From Clostridiaceae bacterium (GTDB lineage Bacteria > Bacillota > Clostridia > Peptostreptococcales > Natronincolaceae), in assembly GCA_020832135.1 (NCBI GenBank), contig JAFIFG010000045.1, positions 85,403 to 149,402 on the forward strand: a stretch of 64,000 bases of DNA. The letters run 5' to 3'. The notes below the pieces were generated by a model, which saw nothing but the letters and a program-made list of their open reading frames with translations, did no database searches and was not told the DNA's origin. Positions 27,567-37,230 of this stretch are shown here, one piece after another (the stretch's first letter is position 1; each line of letters begins with the position of its first letter). Made by a program: the position numbers and the translations under genes.

Positions 27567-28190
27567 CTAGATGATAAAAGTAACCAAAGTCATTAGTAGA
27601 TTAAATAAATAGAAAACTATAGGAAATAGCACTCTATTTATAAACCCAAAATATAGTAATAGTATTAAAATAATATAAGAATACTTTTGAAACCTATAGT
27701 ACTTTTCTTCAAAACTTCTTGGTAAAAGAGTTAGTATTATTTTGGATCCATCCAAAGGTGGAATGGGAAACAAGTTAAATACAGCTAAAACCAAATTAAT
27801 AAATATTGCAAAGTATAACATATTATAAACAAGTGTACTCATATCGAATTTAATTAAAAAACCTAAAATAAATGTTAAGAAAATTGATAGTAAAATATTA
27901 GACATAGGACCAGCGATAGACACTAAGAAGTAACCAAGCTTCCTATTAGTAAAATTATTAGGGTTTATAGGTACAGGTTTTGCCCATCCAAACCTAAAGA
28001 ATATTAACATTAAAAATCCTAAGATATCTATGTGCGATATAGGGTTTAAAGTTAATCTACCATAATGTTTTGCTGTAGGATCCCCTAATAAATAAGCACT
28101 ATAAGCATGTGAAAATTCATGAACAGTTAAAGCCAGTAATATACCTGGTAATGTTAATAGGATAGTATTTATATCTAGACTAAACATCAT
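27567..28190 (-). CDS. Site-2 protease-family (M50) membrane metalloprotease
   Basis: A 207-residue polytopic protease of the YwhC/rhomboid-unlike M50 group. The zinc motif H24-E25-FS-H28 (LTVHEFSHAY) lies in the first membrane region, and the second ligand motif LFPIPPLDGSKI lies near residue 140. About five membrane segments are visible. This short S2P type has no PDZ domain. It overlaps the upstream DHH-CBS gene by 11 bases and precedes scpA, an arrangement common in Clostridia. Its substrate is unknown. Confidence 0.87.
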   Translation of the reverse strand: MMFSLDINTILLTLPGILLALTVHEFSHAYSAYLLGDPTAKHYGRLTLNPISHIDILGFLMLIFFRFGWAKPVPINPNNFTNRKLGYFLVSIAGPMSNILLSIFLTFILGFLIKFDMSTLVYNMLYFAIFINLVLAVFNLFPIPPLDGSKIILTLLPRSFEEKYYRFQKYSYIILILLLYFGFINRVLFPIVFYLFNLLMTLVTFII

Positions 28191-30810
28191 ATCGCTCCTT
28201 CAGATTTTCATATATAACCTTGGCATGCTTTATTTCATCATTTTTATTATGAATAGCACCCTTAACTTTACATTCTAAAATCGACTGTAATATTTCTCCA
28301 TATATTGGGCCCGGAATTATATCAAGTGCTAATAAATCCTTACCTGATAAATGAACCTTAATATCTTTTAAGTGTAGCATATAATAGTTAATATAATGCT
28401 TAATATATGGATTTTTACAATCGTTGTAAAAAAAAATCAAACTTTCTAATCTATGTTTTTGTAAAGCATTGTATAAAACAAATTTATCCAAATCCTCTTG
28501 TTGAAGTAAAGTATAAATAATATTTTTCTCCTCTAAGGCAACCTGTATTTCTGCTATTGCATCCTTATTGCAAATAAATTTATAGATAATTTGTGGCAAT
28601 TTATCTGTGGGGAAATTACCTAAAAGTTGTAATACAATAATTATTTTTTTGTTTACTTCTATCGTATTAACTCCACTAAGATAATCGATAGATTCTTGGA
28701 TGCTGTCTAATTTTTCTACAATTTCAGTAGATATATTTAAATCACAGTGTAAAGCTGTAAAAATATCAAAATCCCTCATCAATACTATACTTCTACATAA
28801 ATGTTTTTCAGTAATAATATATGCTATTTCCTCTCTTACCCTATCATCACTAACCTTATTAATTAAATTATTCTTTACTGCTTCAATAATAAATTTTTTT
28901 GTTTCTGATTCAATTTTAAATCCTAGCCTAGAGGAAAAGCGAACAGCACGAAAAATCCTTGTAGGATCTTCTACAAAGCTTAAATTATATAAAACTCTTA
29001 TTTGTTTATTTTCAATATCCTCTAATCCTCCAAAATAGTCGATCAACCTACCAAAACTTTCTTTATTTATTTGAATAGCCATACAATTTAATGTAAAGTC
29101 TCTTCTAAAAAGATCATTCCAAAGGGAACTTTTTTCTATCTGTGGTAATGCAGCTGGAAAATGATAATACTCACGTCTAGCAGAAACAATGTCCAACACA
29201 TTACCATCACCTAACTTAATGGATGCAGTTGCAAATTTTTCATGAAGTACTAATTCGCCTTGCAATTTTTTATTTAGTTCTTGTGCAAATGCAATCCCAT
29301 CTCCTTCAATGACAAAATCTAGATCAGAATTATCTATACCTAGTAATAGATCCCTAACAAACCCTCCTACTATATAGACATTTTTATTTAGTAGGTCTCC
29401 CGTCTCTCCTATGATTTCTAGAATAGAATATATAGCAGGAGGTATATTTTTTATTTTTTCATAACAATTTAATATCTCTTCTGTTACAGAAAAATTTCTT
29501 TTATACCAATAAGGCTGATTTTTACCATGTAGCATTCTTAATAAGTCCGTTCTTGTTACAATACCAATCATTTTATTATTTTCAATTACGGGCAATCGGC
29601 CTATATTATTACTAACTAGCAAATCATTTATTGTGTTTAAAGAAGTTTCAGGACCTACTGTCTTCACTTCTCCTTTCATAAATCCCTTTACTGGTGCATG
29701 GATCAATCCATGAATAGTAGCTTTATCAATATCTGTCCTTGAGATAATGCCTATTAATTCATCATCTTCTACTACTGGTATGCCAGTATGCCCATATCTA
29801 AGCATAATTTTACTTGCTTCTTCTATTGTTACATCTTTTGTAATAGTTTTCACAGGATAATTCATAATATCTCTAGCAGTAATTTGTGGTTTGATTTTAT
29901 GATGTAAATTTCTCATCAAAGTTTCTTTTACTTTACCTAGATCTCCTATTCCATCAAACTTTACAGCGGCAGATGCTGCCCTTAGATGCCCTGCTCCTTT
30001 AAACTCTTCCAGTATAAAAGGTATATTGATATTGTCATCTAGACTTCTCCCTACAATATAATATCTTTTCTCCATTTCTACAACTAAAAAGACTGCATCA
30101 CAATCTTTAATCTCCAGCATCTTACTTGCTATATAGCTCAACTCCCCAATATATGTATCGCATTTATACGTTGAGAGTATGATTTTATAATTATTAACCT
30201 CTATATTTTCCATATTTAATAAAAGAGATAAGAAAAGTTGATGATGCTCATCACTAAGAGACTTTTGGATATGTTCAGTAGTGATCTCTAAATCAGCTCC
30301 TTTTCTCAGTAAATACCCTACTATTTCTGCATCTTCTGGAGTTGTGTTTGGAAAAGTTAAACAATTGGTATCTGTATATATACCTAAAACAAATAGAGTT
30401 GCTTCAAAGGGTGTAATTACTATTTGTTTTCTTATTATCTCCTCCACCAAAATTGCTGTACAGGAACCATATGGCTTGATGATTCTGTTGCCTCTTTCTA
30501 TTGTGTTTTCCGATTCTAAGTGATGATCATATAGGTTTACATCAACACTTCCAATTTGTAAGTCTCTAAATTTACCCAATCTGTTTATGCTGTTGGTATC
30601 TACTATAATTACTCCTGTCACTTTGTTAATATCTATATCCGATGCCTGTTTTATATGTAAAACATTTTTGTAGAGACTATAGAATTCTTTAACACCTTTA
30701 TTTAATTTTCCAGTAAAAACCATAATAGCATCAGGGTATATTTTAGAGGCTGCTACCATACTAGCTAATCCATCAAAATCTAAGTTCACATGACTAATTA
30801 TTATCCTCAA
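28180..30810 (-). CDS. DHH-CBS-CBS-tRNA nucleotidyltransferase fusion (poly(A) polymerase family)
   Basis: An 876-residue multidomain protein. Residues 1-~300 form a DHH phosphoesterase (HVNLDFDGLAS, IIVDTNS, YDHHLES, plus the GAGHLRAAS of DHHA1). Two CBS domains span ~310-430. From ~470 comes the class II nucleotidyltransferase head: GGFVRDLLLG, DLDFVIEGDG with the catalytic Asp pair, and RRDFTLNCMAIQ. RNA-binding helices follow. The head adds nucleotides to tRNA 3' ends (CCA or A), and the DHH part may be a nuclease, combining making and trimming. TTG start with AGGAGGGG upstream. Confidence 0.88.
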   Translation of the reverse strand: MRIIISHVNLDFDGLASMVAASKIYPDAIMVFTGKLNKGVKEFYSLYKNVLHIKQASDIDINKVTGVIIVDTNSINRLGKFRDLQIGSVDVNLYDHHLESENTIERGNRIIKPYGSCTAILVEEIIRKQIVITPFEATLFVLGIYTDTNCLTFPNTTPEDAEIVGYLLRKGADLEITTEHIQKSLSDEHHQLFLSLLLNMENIEVNNYKIILSTYKCDTYIGELSYIASKMLEIKDCDAVFLVVEMEKRYYIVGRSLDDNINIPFILEEFKGAGHLRAASAAVKFDGIGDLGKVKETLMRNLHHKIKPQITARDIMNYPVKTITKDVTIEEASKIMLRYGHTGIPVVEDDELIGIISRTDIDKATIHGLIHAPVKGFMKGEVKTVGPETSLNTINDLLVSNNIGRLPVIENNKMIGIVTRTDLLRMLHGKNQPYWYKRNFSVTEEILNCYEKIKNIPPAIYSILEIIGETGDLLNKNVYIVGGFVRDLLLGIDNSDLDFVIEGDGIAFAQELNKKLQGELVLHEKFATASIKLGDGNVLDIVSARREYYHFPAALPQIEKSSLWNDLFRRDFTLNCMAIQINKESFGRLIDYFGGLEDIENKQIRVLYNLSFVEDPTRIFRAVRFSSRLGFKIESETKKFIIEAVKNNLINKVSDDRVREEIAYIITEKHLCRSIVLMRDFDIFTALHCDLNISTEIVEKLDSIQESIDYLSGVNTIEVNKKIIIVLQLLGNFPTDKLPQIIYKFICNKDAIAEIQVALEEKNIIYTLLQQEDLDKFVLYNALQKHRLESLIFFYNDCKNPYIKHYINYYMLHLKDIKVHLSGKDLLALDIIPGPIYGEILQSILECKVKGAIHNKNDEIKHAKVIYENLKERYDV

Positions 30811-30879
30811 GCTTCACCCCTCCTATAGTATGTTCTATTGACTATTTTAATTAATTATAACATATTAAGATATATTATA

Positions 30880-30917
30880 AAAAGCAAAGTAGTACATCAC
30901 TGTACTACTTTGCTTTT
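30880..30917 (-). terminator. Terminator after dacF
   Basis: A perfect 17-bp stem (30880-30896 with 30901-30917) with a TCAC loop, followed by TTTT on the minus strand. Confidence 0.85.
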
Positions 30918-32080
30918 TAATAACCTACCATTGCTTTAAACATTCTATTCATCATATTAATTACTGATGCACGCTCTACACCTTCATTAGTAACAATATC
31001 TACTTTTCCAACCTCTCTTCCATCTAAAGTAACAATAACCTCTCCTACTTTAGCACCTTTAGCAATTGGTGCTTTCATATATTCTGGTAAAATTACCTCT
31101 TTTTTTACTTTTGATTCGTCACCTTTTTTAACTAATACATTTAGATCCTCATCGGCTACTGCTAATAATTGTTGTTCTTTCCCCTTACCAATATTTATAT
31201 TTCCTAAACTCCCACCTTTCTCAACAATTTTTACCGTATTAAAGGTGGCAAATCCATAATCTAAAAGCTTAGCAGTTTCACTAAAACGAACTGGAGAGGT
31301 AGGTGCACCCATCACCACCGCAATGAAACTATTACTTCCCCTAGTTGCAGAAGCAGATAGACAGTACTTAGCTTCTGATGTAGAACCTGTTTTAATTCCA
31401 GTTATCCCTTTGTAAGTTCGTATTAGCCTATTAGTATTAACTAATTCTTGTGTAGAAGGTGTTTTCTTTCCTACATCTACTGTGTCCATCCAGGTAGTTA
31501 GCCATTTATGTACTTCTTTGTGCTTTAAAAGTTCTCTAGACATCAGAGCTATATCATAGGCTGATGTAACATGTCCTTCAGCAGGCAAACCATTAGTGTT
31601 AATAAAATGAGTGTTATTCATACCTAGTTCTTTAGCTCTACTATTCATTTTTTCAACAAATACATCTTCTGTGCCTGCAATGTGTTCTGCTATGGCAACA
31701 GATGCATCATTGGCTGATCTAATAGCTATACTCTTCATTAAATTCTCTACTGTTTGTACTTCTCCTGGTTCTATATAAATTTGAGTTCCACCCATAGAGG
31801 AAGCTCTCTCACTAATAACAACTTTATCGTCTAGGGAAATTTTATTGGATTCTATGGCTTCCATCGCCAAGAGCATTGTCATAACCTTTGTTACACTGGC
31901 AGGGGGGAGAGCTTCATCAATATTCTTTTCATATAACACAGTACCAGTAGAACCATCCATCAATATAGCTGATTTAGCACTTATATCAAAGGGTTGTGCT
32001 TCAGCTGAAATAGTAGAACCGCTAAAAAAGGCCATTATTATAAATACAAAACATAAAAAGTTAGCAAAGATTTTTCTCAT
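30917..32080 (-). CDS. dacF: D-alanyl-D-alanine carboxypeptidase DacF
   Basis: A 387-residue secreted S11 peptidase. The signal peptide spans ~1-27 (FLCFVFIIMAFFSGSTISAEA). Active-site motifs are S62-VTK65 (ASVTKVMTML), SAN in AIRSANDASVAIAEH, and KTG in GIKTGSTSEAKYC. The C-terminal beta domain ends with an amphipathic anchor (VINMMNRMFKAMVGY). In B. subtilis dacF precedes spoIIAA and is made in the forespore; here it follows pdp, as in B. subtilis deoB-punA-pdp/dacF neighbourhoods. The forespore role is inferred by analogy. Confidence 0.9.
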   Translation of the reverse strand: MRKIFANFLCFVFIIMAFFSGSTISAEAQPFDISAKSAILMDGSTGTVLYEKNIDEALPPASVTKVMTMLLAMEAIESNKISLDDKVVISERASSMGGTQIYIEPGEVQTVENLMKSIAIRSANDASVAIAEHIAGTEDVFVEKMNSRAKELGMNNTHFINTNGLPAEGHVTSAYDIALMSRELLKHKEVHKWLTTWMDTVDVGKKTPSTQELVNTNRLIRTYKGITGIKTGSTSEAKYCLSASATRGSNSFIAVVMGAPTSPVRFSETAKLLDYGFATFNTVKIVEKGGSLGNINIGKGKEQQLLAVADEDLNVLVKKGDESKVKKEVILPEYMKAPIAKGAKVGEVIVTLDGREVGKVDIVTNEGVERASVINMMNRMFKAMVGY

Positions 32081-32160
32081 ATAAATTCCTCCTTGTATTC
32101 CTTTTTAACATTAGGTTTTCCATCTATATAATTAGTTATACAAAGAGTCATCAAAAGAGA

Positions 32161-32182
32161 AAGAGACTTTTTACAGTCTCTT
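32161..32182 (-). terminator. Probable terminator after pdp
   Basis: AAGAGACT (32161-32168) pairs with AGTCTCTT (32175-32182) around a 6-nt loop, followed by a short T-rich stretch on the minus strand. The pdp stop codon lies in the hairpin. Confidence 0.55.
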
Positions 32183-33496
32183 GATTTCTTTCTCTGTTAC
32201 AATTCCAAATACTAATGGTTTAGTACTGGGCTTTGTTTTTTCAATATCGTAAGCAGTTTTTAATTTTTCTATGGCATTATTTCTCCTATCTATATTATTA
32301 CTATGTATGTATGCTAATACTTCTCCCTTTTTTACATAATCTCCAACCTTTTTATTTAATACTATACCTACTGACAAATCAATTACACTGTCTTTTGTAT
32401 CTCTACCTGCACCTAATATCAATGCACTCATACCTACAATATCTGCTTTTATTTTATGTATGTAGCCATCCTCAGTAACTTTTAATGGATATACTTCTTT
32501 TGCCTTTGGTAACAAATCAACATTTTCAATATAGGCTACATCTCCACCTTGATTTACAATAAATCTTTTTAATGTTTCTAAAGCTTTTCCAGAATAAATT
32601 GCCTCTTTTATTTTAACTCTACCTTCATCCACTGAGGAAACTTGCTGTGCCAATAGTAACATATAAGAACCTAAGGTTATACATAGCTCTTCCAAATCCT
32701 TTGGACCTTTTCCTTGTAATAGTTCGATTGCTTCCTTCACCTCTAGACTATTTCCTATGGTGTAGCCTAGAGGCTGATCCATATCTGTAACTACCGCTAC
32801 AGTGTTTCTGCCCATATTAATACCTATATCTACCATTTCCTTAGCTAATTCAAAGGAATCATCAATATCCTGCATAAATGCTCCACTACCAGTTTTAACA
32901 TCTAATACTATCGCATCTGCTCCTGAAGCTAACTTTTTAGACATGATGCTCCCAGCAATAAGGGAGATATTATCTACAGTAGTAGTTACATCCCTAAGGG
33001 CATACAATTTTTTATCAGCTGGGGCTAGGTTAGCAGTCTGTCCTCCTACAGCTAATTTAACATTATTCACATTGTTTACAAACTCTTCCTTAGTCATATC
33101 TACTGAAAAGCCTGGTATGGACTCTAACTTATCAATTGTTCCTCCTGTATGTCCTAAGCCCCTTCCTGAAAACTTGGCAACAGGAACACCACATGCTGCT
33201 ACTATAGGTCCTAGGGCAATGGTAGTTTTATCACCCACACCTCCAGTACTATGTTTATCTACCTTTATTCCTTCAATATTAGATAAATCTATAACTTCTC
33301 CAGAGTTCATCATTGCTTCTGTTAAATATGCTGTTTCCTCTTTGTCCATCTTTTGAAAATAAATAGCCATTAATAAAGCTGCTGCCTGATAGTCCGGTAC
33401 ACTTCCTTTGGTATATCCGTCAATAAAATGGTTAATTTCCTCCTTGCTTAAAACCTCTCCGTTTCGTTTTTTTAGAATAATATCATACATTCTCAT
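32171..33496 (-). CDS. pdp: Pyrimidine-nucleoside phosphorylase
   Basis: Pdp cleaves uridine, deoxyuridine and thymidine to base and (deoxy)ribose 1-phosphate. The 441-residue protein has the glycosyltransferase family 3 alpha domain (IILKKRNGEVLSKEEINHFI) and the phosphate-binding signature VDKHSTGGVGDKTTIALGPIVAACG. FSGRGLGHTGGTIDKLESI and the C-terminal beta domain complete the fold. Its ATG overlaps the stop of the punA remnant (TAATG), so translation is probably coupled. Together with DeoB it feeds pentose from nucleosides into central metabolism. Confidence 0.95.
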   Translation of the reverse strand: MRMYDIILKKRNGEVLSKEEINHFIDGYTKGSVPDYQAAALLMAIYFQKMDKEETAYLTEAMMNSGEVIDLSNIEGIKVDKHSTGGVGDKTTIALGPIVAACGVPVAKFSGRGLGHTGGTIDKLESIPGFSVDMTKEEFVNNVNNVKLAVGGQTANLAPADKKLYALRDVTTTVDNISLIAGSIMSKKLASGADAIVLDVKTGSGAFMQDIDDSFELAKEMVDIGINMGRNTVAVVTDMDQPLGYTIGNSLEVKEAIELLQGKGPKDLEELCITLGSYMLLLAQQVSSVDEGRVKIKEAIYSGKALETLKRFIVNQGGDVAYIENVDLLPKAKEVYPLKVTEDGYIHKIKADIVGMSALILGAGRDTKDSVIDLSVGIVLNKKVGDYVKKGEVLAYIHSNNIDRRNNAIEKLKTAYDIEKTKPSTKPLVFGIVTEKEIKRL

Positions 33497-33678
33497 TATA
33501 TCTTCACCTCTTTAAGAATACCTTTAACCAAATTAATAAATTTAGGTCTAGTTTTGTTAGCTACTGCTACGACTTCCTCATGACTAATAGATTCTAATTG
33601 GTCTGGTATTGCCATATCAGTTACAATAATAGACTTAGTATAACTTGCTGCTTCATGAATATTTTTAGTAATAGACAT
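33496..33678 (-). pseudogene. Remnant of purine nucleoside phosphorylase (punA) with a large internal deletion
   Basis: A 60-codon frame at the place where punA usually lies, between deoB and pdp. The C-terminal part (DQLESISHEEVVAVANK, then FINLVKGILKEV) aligns with the end of PunA (DQPLSHDEVMEVTEK, then FLKLVKAIV). The first ~16 residues (MSITKNIHEAASYTKS) resemble the PunA N-terminal helix. Some 200 residues in between, including the phosphate and purine sites, are absent. The ATG has GGGG 8 bases upstream, and the stop overlaps the pdp start. It cannot be an active phosphorylase; retention may reflect its coupling to pdp. Confidence 0.65.
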
Positions 33679-33691
33679 ACACAAATCCCCT

Positions 33692-34864
33692 TTATTTAAT
33701 TATTAAGTTTTTAAAGCTTTTTCCTTTATTTGTATCTGGAATGTTTAAAGCCTCGGCAATGGTTGCTGCTATATCTGCAAAAGAACTTCTAATACCTATG
33801 TTTACGTTATTTTTTAATTGCTTTCCATATATAACTATAGGTATATACTCTCTTGTATGATCACTACCTCTAAAAGTAGGATCATTACCATGATCAGCTG
33901 TGAAAATAACCATATCATCCGCTCTTAAGTTATCTAATATTTCAGGTACTCTTGCATCCATCTCTTCTAAAGCTTGTTTATACCCTTTAACATCCCTTCT
34001 ATGACCATACTTAGAATCAAAGTCTACCAGGTTAGTAAAAATAATTCCTTTATTAGTTTTTTGCAAATATTTAATTGTTTGATCTATTCCATCCATATTG
34101 TCCTTCGTATGTACAGCTTCAGTTATGCCCTGCCCATTAAAAATGTCCTCAATTTTACCAACTGCAATAACGTCTAGTCCTTGTTTTTTGGCTATATCTA
34201 GCACAGTCTCTTCAGATGGAGACAACGAAAAATCACGTCTATTAGAGGTTCGTGTAAAGCTTCCAGCATTACCAATGAATGGTCTAGCTATAATTCTAGC
34301 CACAGCATGCTCACCCATCATTATTTCTCTTGCCACCTTACACATTTCATATTGCTGTTCTAGGGGTATAATTTCCTCATGAGCAGCTATTTGAAATACA
34401 CTGTCAGCAGAGGTATAAACTATAGGGTAACCGGTTTTAATGTGCTCTTCACCTAACTCTTCAATGATAGCCGTCCCAGAAGCCGGCTTATTCCCTAAAA
34501 CTTTTTTGCCAATCCTTTTTTCAAACTCATCAATTATTTCTTTAGGAAAGCCATTTTCATATGTCCTAAAGGGTTCTTTTAAGTGAATACCTACCATTTC
34601 CCAATGACCTGTTGTAGTATCCTTTCCTAAAGAAACTTCATCGGATTTCCCATAGCACCCTAAGGGTTGATCTATGGGTTGTACTCCTTTAATGCCATCA
34701 ATGTTACCTAGCCCTAATTTTTGGAGGTTTGGTAAATGAATGCCTCCCTCCTTCATGGCTATATTGCCTAAAGTATTGGCACCGACATCTCCAAACTTTA
34801 CAGCATCTGGTAATTCACCAATGCCAACACTATCTATAACAAATAACAAAACTCTTTTAACCAT
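33692..34864 (-). CDS. deoB: Phosphopentomutase DeoB
   Basis: DeoB interconverts (deoxy)ribose 1- and 5-phosphate. The 390-residue protein belongs to the alkaline phosphatase superfamily. Metal-binding features are [15 protein letters not shown] at the start, the DTTTGHWEM phosphorylated-Thr region (KDTTTGHWE), and the late [20 protein letters not shown] ligand block. It is the first gene of the deoB-punA remnant-pdp unit, which follows the xerD terminator. Confidence 0.96.
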   Translation of the reverse strand: MVKRVLLFVIDSVGIGELPDAVKFGDVGANTLGNIAMKEGGIHLPNLQKLGLGNIDGIKGVQPIDQPLGCYGKSDEVSLGKDTTTGHWEMVGIHLKEPFRTYENGFPKEIIDEFEKRIGKKVLGNKPASGTAIIEELGEEHIKTGYPIVYTSADSVFQIAAHEEIIPLEQQYEMCKVAREIMMGEHAVARIIARPFIGNAGSFTRTSNRRDFSLSPSEETVLDIAKKQGLDVIAVGKIEDIFNGQGITEAVHTKDNMDGIDQTIKYLQKTNKGIIFTNLVDFDSKYGHRRDVKGYKQALEEMDARVPEILDNLRADDMVIFTADHGNDPTFRGSDHTREYIPIVIYGKQLKNNVNIGIRSSFADIAATIAEALNIPDTNKGKSFKNLIIK

Positions 34865-34935
34865 AAAACTCCTCCTTTAAAATCTTTTATATTATTGTAC
34901 CCTATGAAGGCAATAAATTTACAAGTTTATTTAAA

Positions 34936-34964
34936 GATAAAAACAGGGCCTGTTGCTAGGCCCT
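34936..34964 (-). terminator. Terminator after xerD
   Basis: AGGGCCT (34945-34951) pairs with AGGCCCT (34958-34964) around a 6-nt loop, followed by a T run on the minus strand. It separates xerD from deoB. Confidence 0.75.
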
Positions 34965-35840
34965 AGGATGGGTTTTTTTGTATACATCTTTAATCTTATT
35001 TTCTGTCAAAGTAGCATAAATTTGAGTTGTGGAAATATCTGAATGTCCTAGCATTTCTTGAACAGATTTTAAGTCTGCTCCATTCTGTATTAGGTGAGTT
35101 GCGAAAGAGTGTCTTAAAGTATGGGGGGTAATAGTTTTGTCTATGTTACATTGTTTTGTATAGTACTTTATGATCTTCCAAAACCCTTGTCGTGTTAATC
35201 TACCACCCTGCATATTTAAAAATAAAGATTCTTCTTCGGTATTTTTTAAAAAATGCTCTCTGCCTTGTTCTAAGTAATCAGTTAAAGCCCTTAATGCTAC
35301 TGACCCTACAGGAATTACTCTTTCTTTATTATGCGTAGTACATTTAATAAATCCTAAATCTAAGTGTACATCTTCTATATTTAGTGATATTAACTCAGAG
35401 ACTCTAATGCCTGTTGCATATAAAAGCTCTAACATTGCTTTATCTCTCATACCCTTATGAGTAGATTCTTTAGGTTGACTTAGCAATATATCAATTTCTT
35501 GCAAAGTAAGTATATTAGGTAACTTTTTTTTCGATTTAGGAGACTCCAAATTTAAAGTAGGATCTTTAGAAATAGTGTTATTTATCATCAAGTATTGATA
35601 ATAACACCTAATAGAAGCTATACTTCTAGAGATGGTAGAAATAGCTCTCCCTTTAGTTTGCAAGTATATAATATATGTAATTACAGTAGTTTTGCTTGTT
35701 TCAGCAATATCAGTAATCTCGTTCTCTTTTAAGTAGGATAAGTATTGCTTTATATCCCGTAGATAAGATTCTAGTGTATTGCTGGATAACTGCTTTTCAT
35801 TTGTTAAATATTCAGTATAATTAGAAATAAATTGGTTCAT
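34956..35840 (-). CDS. xerD: Site-specific tyrosine recombinase XerD
   Basis: XerD resolves chromosome dimers at dif together with a partner. The 294-residue protein has the core-binding domain (NYTEYLTNEKQLSSNTLESYLRDI) and a catalytic domain with Arg in YATGIRVSELISLN. The later motifs are HTLRHSFATHLIQNGADLKSVQEMLGHSDISTTQIYATL, giving the HxxR, LGH and Tyr nucleophile. Length and wording are typical of Firmicute XerD, and it lies near spoIIM and nudF as in B. subtilis. Confidence 0.93.
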   Translation of the reverse strand: MNQFISNYTEYLTNEKQLSSNTLESYLRDIKQYLSYLKENEITDIAETSKTTVITYIIYLQTKGRAISTISRSIASIRCYYQYLMINNTISKDPTLNLESPKSKKKLPNILTLQEIDILLSQPKESTHKGMRDKAMLELLYATGIRVSELISLNIEDVHLDLGFIKCTTHNKERVIPVGSVALRALTDYLEQGREHFLKNTEEESLFLNMQGGRLTRQGFWKIIKYYTKQCNIDKTITPHTLRHSFATHLIQNGADLKSVQEMLGHSDISTTQIYATLTENKIKDVYKKTHPRA

Positions 35841-35947
35841 GTTTAAAATCTCCCTTTACTCATCCTACAAATAACTATTCAACAAATGATAAGTAATTCC
35901 TGCTAAAAAATAAAATTTTAAGAATATAGTTGTAAAAATTTCTAACG

Positions 35948-36583
35948 TTAAATTATGTTACTTACTAATAGTCGAATAAATACAGGAGAGATATACCCTT
36001 CTATCAATGCAGCTAATAGTACAAAGATAAATAAAATACAATATAAGCTACTGTATACTAAAAAACGTTTAGAGTATTTAGTGGCTTTTGTTTTTTGAAG
36101 TTTATCCTTTAAAAATATAGTAGCAAAAATTATTGAAATAACAGATGATATAATAAAAACTGGTATGATAATTAAATTTTGAGGAAAAATCCCTAAAGTA
36201 AATATTAGAACACCCCATAGCTTAAATTCCTCAATTAACAAGCCTGCTGTAAATCCTATTGTAAATCCTTTAAAGCCAACAATTACTAGAACTAAAGGAG
36301 CTGTAATTATTAAAATTCCTAATATCCAGTTTAAAACTAATAATTGTATATTATTTATTAAAGATTGTTTTAAAATATTTACTCCCTGTAGTTCATTGTT
36401 ATGGAATATTTGAAAAAAATCTCTTAAATAATAAAATAGCTCTTCTTTGTGATGTTTGTCTACTATTTTCACAGTAAAAGCACCTACTGATACTCCGATT
36501 AAAAAGCATAGTAAAACTATAGAATATATAAGTAAATTTTCTTTTATATGCTTTTTCAAAAAAATAAAATTTTTGTTTATCAC
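35948..36583 (-). CDS. spoIIM: Stage II sporulation protein M
   Basis: SpoIIM is part of the DMP complex (SpoIID-M-P) that drives septal peptidoglycan remodelling and engulfment. The 211-residue membrane protein has about five membrane segments. The family motif region is around GFTIGFTAGLLIEEFKLWGVLIFTLGIFPQNLIIIP. The GTG start at 36583 is chosen because GGAGGTTG lies 5 bases upstream; the longer in-frame version would include that site. It lies between nudF and xerD. Confidence 0.9.
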   Translation of the reverse strand: MINKNFIFLKKHIKENLLIYSIVLLCFLIGVSVGAFTVKIVDKHHKEELFYYLRDFFQIFHNNELQGVNILKQSLINNIQLLVLNWILGILIITAPLVLVIVGFKGFTIGFTAGLLIEEFKLWGVLIFTLGIFPQNLIIIPVFIISSVISIIFATIFLKDKLQKTKATKYSKRFLVYSSLYCILFIFVLLAALIEGYISPVFIRLLVSNII

Positions 36584-36656
36584 AAAACAACCTCCATTCT
36601 TATGTATATTGATATTAAAATCATTATGCAAAAGAAGGAGATTTTATGACATGTCC

Positions 36657-37196
36657 TTATGATATGCCTTGTAAATTTTTATAAGCTAGAATAGCTACAA
36701 TTGTTTTACTATCTTTAATAATACCTTTACTTATTTGTTCCATTGCTTCATTAATAGATAAGTAAATAGATTCTATATATTCATCTTCATCAGGCTCTGC
36801 ATCACCTTCTTCTAGATCTTCGGCTAGATAGATATGCATAACTTCATTCGAAAAGCCAGGGGTAGTGTAGAACTCCATTAGTTTTATTATATTTTTAGTT
36901 GAGTACCCTGTTTCCTCTTTTAGTTCCCTTAAAGCACATAACTTAGTATCTTCATTAGGTTCAATTTTACCAGCTGGTATTTCTATTAATACTTCTTCAA
37001 CAGGTTTTCTAAATTGTTTGACTAAAATAATTTTCTTGTCCTTTGTAACTGCTAATATACCTACAGCCCCAGCATGCTCTATAATTTCTCTTTTGGAGTA
37101 CTTTTGCTTCGGTAATTCAACAGTATCTACCCTCAAATTAATAATTTTTCCTTCATAGATTCGTTCTGACTTTAGTGTTTTCTCTTCAAAAACCAT
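36657..37196 (-). CDS. nudF: ADP-ribose pyrophosphatase (Nudix)
   Basis: A 179-residue Nudix hydrolase of the NudF/YqkG type that splits ADP-ribose into AMP and ribose 5-phosphate. The Nudix box GKIEPNEDTKLCALRELKEETGY is intact (G-x5-E-x7-REUxEExG). It is preceded by EIPAGK and the family start ERIYEGKIINLRVDTVELP. It is upstream of spoIIM on the same strand, an order shared with B. subtilis. Confidence 0.92.
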   Translation of the reverse strand: MVFEEKTLKSERIYEGKIINLRVDTVELPKQKYSKREIIEHAGAVGILAVTKDKKIILVKQFRKPVEEVLIEIPAGKIEPNEDTKLCALRELKEETGYSTKNIIKLMEFYTTPGFSNEVMHIYLAEDLEEGDAEPDEDEYIESIYLSINEAMEQISKGIIKDSKTIVAILAYKNLQGIS

Positions 37197-37230
37197 ATTG
37201 GAAAATCTCCCTCCTTTAAAGAAAATAAGA

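Noticed and set aside
32802..33356. A 184-codon plus-strand open frame opposite pdp
   Set aside because: It is an antisense shadow of pdp, which has full family motifs on the minus strand.
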